NCBI GenBank assembly: GCA_938009275.1
Contig: CALLHY010000037.1
Coordinates: 1-10,898, forward strand
Source of the DNA: an uncultured bacterium
GTDB taxonomy: Bacteria; Cloacimonadota; Cloacimonadia; Cloacimonadales; Cloacimonadaceae
Length of the DNA: 10,898 bases
Direction of reading: 5' to 3'
The notes under the pieces were generated by a model, which worked only from the letters and a program-made list of their open reading frames with translations, did no database searches and was not told where the DNA came from. Shown here one piece after another: positions 6,551 through 10,898 of the stretch; within the stretch, counting starts at the first letter, position 1; each line of letters starts with the position of its first letter. Both the position numbers and the translations under genes were made by a program.

Positions 6551-7123
6551 ATGACTACCAAGAAACGCTGCCAATCGGAAGTGCAGAATCGGGAAAGTAA
6601 GGGCAATGTCCAAGCGGGTACCCCTGTCCAAGCGGGGGTAGGAATGAGGCTTAACTCATTGATAACTATGATGAGAGGCCAAAATGTCCAAGCGCTTGAC
6701 CGCATTTTTCAGGATTTTAGACTGAAATGTCCAAGTGGGTCGCAGTTTTTGAAGGACTTGGACATGGACATGAAAGTCGATTTTATTTGGCTACCTATCG
6801 ATAGGGTGGCCTTACTGATGAACAAGAATCTGAAGACGATCAGAAGAATGGTGGATGCTGGGAAGCTGACCGCGCTCAAGCATCAGATACCAACTAAGAA
6901 CGGAGCCACGATCAAGACTTTTGTGCTGGCGACGGAAGAGATCATTCAAGCAGAATATGACAGGTTTAGAGACAGCCTTCGCAAACCGGAGTTGTACTTT
7001 GAGGAAGATGTCGATCTGGGCGAACATAGTTATCCCAGTGTGTTCCTGGTTTACTATGATAATGGCAATGACCTAGCCTTGAAGATCAGCGAGACTGCGG
7101 GAGGTTCAGATGTTTCCCTATAA
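6551..7123 (+). CDS. Small winged-helix DNA-binding protein; possible detached enhancer-binding domain of the transposase
   Basis: The protein has 190 residues. The ATG at 6551 is supported by AGAGAGGTG 4 nt upstream. An alternative start at 6764 (M72) has AAGGA at a 7-nt spacing and would give 119 residues. Residues ~1-70 are low in recognisable structure and are encoded by DNA that carries the TGTCCAAG array. Residues ~76-140 look like a winged helix-turn-helix: a FIWLPIDRVALLM helix, a NLKTIRRMVDAGK recognition region, then a strand/wing (TKNGATIKTFVLATEEI). The W-[LV]-x-P start and the wing are reminiscent of the MuA N-terminal (I-alpha) domain. An excisionase/MerR-type fold is the alternative. 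Residues 140-190 are acidic and unassigned. The end overlaps the transposase gene by 14 nt, suggesting translational coupling. The gene is in the position of ner in Mu, but I see no Ner-like sequence. The exact role is inferred. Confidence 0.7.
   Translation: MTTKKRCQSEVQNRESKGNVQAGTPVQAGVGMRLNSLITMMRGQNVQALDRIFQDFRLKCPSGSQFLKDLDMDMKVDFIWLPIDRVALLMNKNLKTIRRMVDAGKLTALKHQIPTKNGATIKTFVLATEEIIQAEYDRFRDSLRKPELYFEEDVDLGEHSYPSVFLVYYDNGNDLALKISETAGGSDVSL
6607..6764 (+). repeat. TGTCCAAG array inside the 5' end of the early operon (possible transpositional enhancer)
   Basis: TGTCCAAGCG occurs exactly at 6607-6616, 6625-6634 and 6685-6694. TGTCCAAGTG occurs at 6728-6737, and an inverted copy, ACTTGGACA, at 6756-6764. 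The first three are read in one codon phase (V-Q-A) and the fourth in another (C-P-S). Conservation is therefore at DNA level rather than protein level. The first two copies share a longer block (TGTCCAAGCGGG). The same 10-mer is found at 5440-5449 in the presumed left end. By analogy with Mu this could be the internal activation sequence that brings the transposase to the ends, or additional repressor operators. Confidence 0.6.
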
Positions 7124-9668
7124 TGGCAGACCGACCGAGGAGTTCCTGAGAGAATACCGCAACAAGCTGAATGAGCTGCAAGAACTGATGGAAAGCCAGG
7201 GACTGAAGCTGGAGATCAAGAGTGGTGGCAGATGTAAAGTAGCTCCAGAGGTGAGGGCTGGAATAGGCAAGGTTAGTGATGAAGGTGATGCTAACGTCGA
7301 TTATAGCTTCCTGCTCTCCTACCACCAGCAATACAATGCCAAAGCCGATACTACAGACGATGATCTGGAGTCTGAGACGATCTATGAGACCTACGATGAC
7401 TATCTGGAGTTTGAACGCAAACTCACCCTAATCCACGAAGCCAAGGAAAATGGTGTAGTGATCGACTTCGGCAGTGACTTTCTCGATCTGGCTCCGGTGG
7501 TGGAAGAGGAAAAGCTCTTATTCAAGGAAGAGGCTCAACTCTATGGCCGGTTCTGCCAGGAGGTGATTCGCAGGCTGTATGGAGCAGAATCCAAGGTATT
7601 GGCTTGGAAACGGATCACCAGTGACTATAACGGCAAGAGACTGGTGCCGGAGCTGTATAACCTCAAAGGACCCAGGAAAGAGAGGGCACTCCGAGAATGG
7701 CTGCGTATCTACCATGAGACCAATCTCGATATGTATGCCCTGATCCACAAGAGCAAGGGTAGGTACAAAGAACGCAAGATCAGCTATCAGGAACAGCAAT
7801 ACCTGCTGCATCTGCTGCTCAATCCCAACCGCATCAAGATCGGCTCTGCCATCGTTAACCTTAAACAGATGAGCAGAAACGGGATCATTGAATCCCAGGC
7901 CAATGAACGGACGCTCAGACGCTGGTGTGAGGAATGGGCAGCCAGGCATCCCGCAGAATGGCATCAAGCCAGAGATGGCAGCAAGTTCGTTTCAGAGAAT
8001 GTCATCAAGAGCATTATGAGAGATGATAGCACTCTGCAAGTAGGACAGGTCTGGGTGGCAGATGGACATACCCTCTCCTTCGATATCCTCAATCCCCAGA
8101 CCGGCAGAGCTCAACGCATGACGATGATCATGGTGATGGACTGGGCTAGCCGATACCCGGTGGGAGCATCACTCGCCTTCACTGAAGATAGCCAGCATAT
8201 CCTGACCGCCTTCCGCAATGGCTTTATCAACTGCGCTCAGATCGCAGATAACAACAGCGGAACGATGGCAGTGATACCCAGGTATGTCTATCTGGATAAC
8301 GGCAAAGCCTTCCGAGCCAAGCTCTTTCATGAGCAGTGGGAAGAGCATGATCTGAACAAGGAACTTGGAGGGATCTTCCCCAGGCTCAACATCGGAGTGC
8401 GATTCGCTGAGAGCTACAATGCCAAGGCTAAGATCATAGAACGGTTCTTCAAGACCTTCCAGGAGCAGTTTGAGCGGTTCATCACCACCTTCAGGGGAGC
8501 ATCGGTGGATGATAAGCCATCTACTTTGAGCCGTAATGAGAAGTGGGCTAAGAAGCTCTATACCGGCAAGCCTCCGACCATTGAAGAGACGATGCAGATG
8601 ATCGCCTTCTATGTGCGCTTCTGCTATGGCGAGACTCCGCATACCTCACTCAACAGGCGCACTCCTTATGAGGTCTTCAGTGCTGCCAGAATAGAGGCAA
8701 AGTACCAAATCGAGATTTCAAGGCTCAACTTCCTGATGATGGCGATGGAGCGCAAGAACATCCGCGCAGAAGGCATCAGACTGGATAAGAAGGTCTACTG
8801 GCATCGTGAGCTGGTGAATCATGTGGGACAGCCCTGTATCATCAGATACGATTACAGTGATGCCCGGTGGATCGTAGTCTATGACAAGAACGATGTATTC
8901 ATCTGCCAGGCCGCACTCCGCAAAGCGCAGCATCCGTTCATCGAAGTGTCGATGGATAAGGCTGTCTCGCATAAGGAACTGAATAAAGAATACAACGAGA
9001 TCAAGGGCCTCAGGCGGGAGAAAGAACGCAGTGCCAAGAAGTGGGTAGTGAACTCACAGAAGGTGGTCGATGCACTACTCAAGAACTCCACGGCCAAGCA
9101 GGAGAAACTTGAGGATCAGGGTGCCAGAGCGATCTTCAACAGTCCTCCCATGCTGGAAGCACCACCCAAGGATAGCGATGAAATCATCGAGGAGATGACC
9201 AGAAAGGCAATGATGAACCTACCTAAACATCCAGATAAGCTGAGCCCTGTAGAGCGGGAACAGCTGGATGTAGAGGAGAAAGAGAGACTAGCAGAAATCG
9301 AGATAAATCGCATAATAGAACAGGAAATGAAGGAATCATTCGATAGGATAGGACTCGAGTATCAACCCAGTGACGGTAAACGATCCATGCAATTCGAGAT
9401 AGCCTTTAGTCAAACAGCCCGGGAGTATTACAAATCCAAACAAACTGCCAAAGCAGATCTAGAAGCTTCAGATCGAACTGGAACTGCGACTACGACAACC
9501 GATGCTACAGGTACAATTGCTGAAGATCATGATCCAGCGCAAACGATCACCAACACAGCAGAATTGCCAGATGATAAACAAGCACAGGATGAGGCCAAGA
9601 ATGGGCAGTCACCTTTCGCACACCTCTCAAGAAAAGAATTCTTAGATCTAATCGGGATAAACAAATAG
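7110..9668 (+). CDS. Mu-like DDE transposase (MuA/TnsB/TniA superfamily)
   Basis: The protein has 852 residues (MuA has 663). The start at 7110 has GCGGGAGG 5 nt upstream. It should cut the element ends and join them to target DNA. Residues ~225-316 carry helical DNA-binding-like segments, including NERTLRRWCEEW. The RNase H-fold core follows with D318 (VADGH), D396 (YLDNGK) and E444 (KIIERF). These correspond to the MuA catalytic DDE triad, although the first interval is somewhat longer here (77 versus 66 intervening residues). Residues ~550-605 (GIRLDKKVYWH, VGQPCIIRYD, VFICQAAL) match the beta-barrel after the core (Mu transposase C-terminal domain). A charged helical, probably coiled-coil stretch runs ~616-665. 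A long tail follows, acidic then Thr/Asp-rich (~789-835), ending in HLSRKEFLDLIGINK. In MuA the C terminus contacts MuB and ClpX, so this tail is the likely ATPase contact. The N-terminal ~150 residues are acidic and lack a visible MuA-type enhancer-binding domain, which may be supplied by the upstream gene. The catalytic residues are intact, so it is probably active. Confidence 0.92.
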   Translation: MFPYNGRPTEEFLREYRNKLNELQELMESQGLKLEIKSGGRCKVAPEVRAGIGKVSDEGDANVDYSFLLSYHQQYNAKADTTDDDLESETIYETYDDYLEFERKLTLIHEAKENGVVIDFGSDFLDLAPVVEEEKLLFKEEAQLYGRFCQEVIRRLYGAESKVLAWKRITSDYNGKRLVPELYNLKGPRKERALREWLRIYHETNLDMYALIHKSKGRYKERKISYQEQQYLLHLLLNPNRIKIGSAIVNLKQMSRNGIIESQANERTLRRWCEEWAARHPAEWHQARDGSKFVSENVIKSIMRDDSTLQVGQVWVADGHTLSFDILNPQTGRAQRMTMIMVMDWASRYPVGASLAFTEDSQHILTAFRNGFINCAQIADNNSGTMAVIPRYVYLDNGKAFRAKLFHEQWEEHDLNKELGGIFPRLNIGVRFAESYNAKAKIIERFFKTFQEQFERFITTFRGASVDDKPSTLSRNEKWAKKLYTGKPPTIEETMQMIAFYVRFCYGETPHTSLNRRTPYEVFSAARIEAKYQIEISRLNFLMMAMERKNIRAEGIRLDKKVYWHRELVNHVGQPCIIRYDYSDARWIVVYDKNDVFICQAALRKAQHPFIEVSMDKAVSHKELNKEYNEIKGLRREKERSAKKWVVNSQKVVDALLKNSTAKQEKLEDQGARAIFNSPPMLEAPPKDSDEIIEEMTRKAMMNLPKHPDKLSPVEREQLDVEEKERLAEIEINRIIEQEMKESFDRIGLEYQPSDGKRSMQFEIAFSQTAREYYKSKQTAKADLEASDRTGTATTTTDATGTIAEDHDPAQTITNTAELPDDKQAQDEAKNGQSPFAHLSRKEFLDLIGINK

Positions 9669-9677
9669 GAGGATAAC

Positions 9678-10388
9678 ATGAAACAGGGAACACTGGTCAG
9701 AACTCAGAACGTAGTCGCTGCCGATAAATGCATCGAATACCTGCTAACACGACCCAAACTGGAGATGGTGGGGCTTGGCTTGCTGTATGGCAGACCGGGA
9801 CTGGGAAAAACCACTTATGCCAGTCGGATAGCCTTTAGTCAGGGCTATCTCTATCTCAGACTGGAAGCAACTACCACCCCCAAGGCCTTCGCATCCAAGC
9901 TGCTCTTAGCCTTATACAAGAGATTTGGCATGGCTGAGTACTTACCATACGGAACAGCTAACGACCTCTTCATGATGTGTATAACGGTTCTGGAGGATCA
10001 CAAGGATACAATCATCGTGGTTGATGAGATAGACTACGCTTTCCGGCATCCACAGCTCTTGGGAGCCATAAGGGATATAGTGGATGTAACCACAGCGATA
10101 GTGATCCTGGTCGGGATGCAGAATGCCAAGGACAGGCTCAACCAGATCAACGAGTATTACTTCGATAGATGCAACTTCTTCTACGAGTTTCAAGACCTGC
10201 CAAAGAAGGACATAGCCCAGTTATGCAGTGAGATCCTGGAGATCAAGTTCCATCCTGATATTGTCGACTACGTCCACTTTCACTCCTGCGGGAATATCCG
10301 CAAAGCAATGAAGCTAATCCGCTCAGTGGAAGAGATTGGCAGATACAAGAACCTGGAAATAGTATCCCAAGCAGATCTGGATGATTGA
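9678..10388 (+). CDS. MuB-like AAA+ ATPase (transposition target selector)
   Basis: The protein has 236 residues. The start at 9678 has a full AGGAGG (9667-9672) that overlaps the transposase stop codon, with a 5-nt spacer. It carries a Walker A motif (GRPGLGKTT, residues 38-46, K44), a Walker B motif (IIVVDEID, D116/E117), a sensor-1-like LVGMQN (~145-149) and a sensor-2-like CGNIRKA (R208). This order fits the MuB/TnsC/TniB/IstB branch of AAA+ ATPases. By family knowledge it binds target DNA as ATP-dependent filaments, activates the transposase and gives target immunity. MuB itself has 312 residues with an N-terminal helix-turn-helix domain. This protein begins about 30 residues before the P-loop and lacks that domain, so DNA binding must come from the AAA+ module itself or a partner. 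The 9-nt gap after the transposase gene fits one operon. Confidence 0.88.
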   Translation: MKQGTLVRTQNVVAADKCIEYLLTRPKLEMVGLGLLYGRPGLGKTTYASRIAFSQGYLYLRLEATTTPKAFASKLLLALYKRFGMAEYLPYGTANDLFMMCITVLEDHKDTIIVVDEIDYAFRHPQLLGAIRDIVDVTTAIVILVGMQNAKDRLNQINEYYFDRCNFFYEFQDLPKKDIAQLCSEILEIKFHPDIVDYVHFHSCGNIRKAMKLIRSVEEIGRYKNLEIVSQADLDD

Positions 10389-10395
10389 GGTCAAG

Positions 10396-10898
10396 ATGAC
10401 GGACAAAGAACTCATCCTCAACTTCATCAGTCAGTATGATCGACCATTCAATGCGGAACTTACAGCCCAGTTGACCAATGTTAGCAGAGATGCAGTAGAA
10501 AAGCTACTACCTGAACTGCTCCTAAGCCAAGCGATCAAGCAGATAGAGGATAGTCCTCCCATCTACGTTCGAGCCAATCGCTACCAAGCCAGGATCGGTT
10601 ATCAGCACTACAAGGGCTGGACTTTTAGTATAGCAGATGCCCACAGGCTATTGGACATCCTGGAACAAGGGAGATACAAGTCCATCCGAGAGATTGCTCA
10701 AGCAATAGGCAAATCAAGGCAGTGGGTCTATATCTATCTGGAAGCGCTGGCATCGATAGAAGTGGTTGATCTGAGAGGCTTCATATACGTGGTTATCTCC
10801 CGCCATAACGTGCCCAAAATCGGGAGAAAAGTCCAGAAAGGTATATTGGGGCAACTCAGGAGTATGAATAGGATTGGGTGTTATAGATTACTTGGTTA
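10396..10898 (+). CDS. Protein with two apparent winged-helix units, incomplete at right edge
   Basis: An open frame starts at the ATG at 10396, 7 nt after the ATPase stop codon, with GAGGT 5 nt upstream. It continues 167 codons to the window edge without a stop. Residues 1-60 (MTDKELILNFISQYDRPFNA, then AELTAQLTNVSRDAVEKLLP and a wing ending in IYVRANRYQ) look like a winged helix. Residues ~78-130 look like a second one, with SIREIAQAIGKSRQWVYIYL as the helix-turn-helix and IEVVDLRGFIYVV as the wing. I do not recognise a named family. The tight spacing places it in the transposition operon. Possible roles are a regulator of the early operon, a host-takeover factor, or a DNA-binding partner of the ATPase. 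The repeated domain is seen only as pattern similarity. Confidence 0.7.
   Translation, partial: MTDKELILNFISQYDRPFNAELTAQLTNVSRDAVEKLLPELLLSQAIKQIEDSPPIYVRANRYQARIGYQHYKGWTFSIADAHRLLDILEQGRYKSIREIAQAIGKSRQWVYIYLEALASIEVVDLRGFIYVVISRHNVPKIGRKVQKGILGQLRSMNRIGCYRLLG

Noticed and set aside
6341..6631. Minus-strand frame across the operator region
   Set aside because: It overlaps the operator sites and the start of the early operon, with no domain or ribosome binding site to support it.
7518..7967. Long frames antisense to the transposase gene (also 8169-8642)
   Set aside because: They lie opposite a well-supported transposase with intact catalytic residues and have no ribosome binding site or recognisable domain.
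7110..10388. CRISPR-associated transposon
   Set aside because: The transposase and ATPase pair could suggest it, but no Cas gene, TniQ, repeat array or guide is present. An S24-type repressor and divergent operators point to a Mu-like element.

Overview
The window joins two unrelated blocks. The left block (about 1-4840, all on the minus strand) codes for exported surface proteins. The right block (about 5420 to the right edge) reads as the left arm of a Mu-like transposable element or transposable prophage. The host is most likely a member of the FCB superphylum with a type IX secretion system. A Cloacimonadota-type bacterium is my best guess, because the 1556-residue protein ends in a FlgD-like sorting domain with the NYPNPFNPET signature common there. 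This is recognition by eye, not a database result.

Left block: a very large secreted protein (169-4839, minus) combines an N-terminal signal peptide, an alpha/beta-hydrolase domain of the PGAP1/lipase type (GYSMGG nucleophile elbow), a right-handed beta-helix region and the C-terminal sorting domain. Just downstream on the same strand is a strong GC-rich hairpin (129-158). After it comes the first 38 codons of a second exported protein (1-114, minus, cut by the window edge), whose mature N terminus resembles the start of the beta-helix in its neighbour.

Intergenic stretch 4840-5553: the upstream part holds the ribosome binding site of the secreted gene and a few inverted and direct repeats. 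From about 5423 it holds an array of TTTGGA/TGTCCAAG motifs, including a 17-bp imperfect direct repeat. This looks like transposase-binding sites of a Mu-type left end. The exact element boundary cannot be fixed without the right end.

Right block: the order matches phage Mu. It runs: end sites; a leftward repressor gene (5554-6321, helix-turn-helix plus S24/LexA-like autoprotease); an intergenic region with three copies of an operator-like 9-mer (6333-6450); then a rightward operon. The operon has a small winged-helix protein (6551-7123), a DDE transposase (7110-9668, D318/D396/E444), a MuB-like AAA+ ATPase (9678-10388) and a protein with two apparent winged-helix units that runs off the edge (from 10396). 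The four genes are tightly packed (14-nt overlap, 9-nt and 7-nt gaps), each with its own Shine-Dalgarno sequence.

The most interesting point is a second array of TGTCCAAG copies (6607-6764) inside the 5' coding part of the small winged-helix gene. The copies occur in two reading frames and one is inverted, so they look selected as DNA. The same motif occurs at the presumed element end. This resembles Mu's internal activation sequence (transpositional enhancer), but placed within a gene whose product looks like a detached enhancer-binding domain of the transposase. No tRNA, rRNA or CRISPR array was seen.
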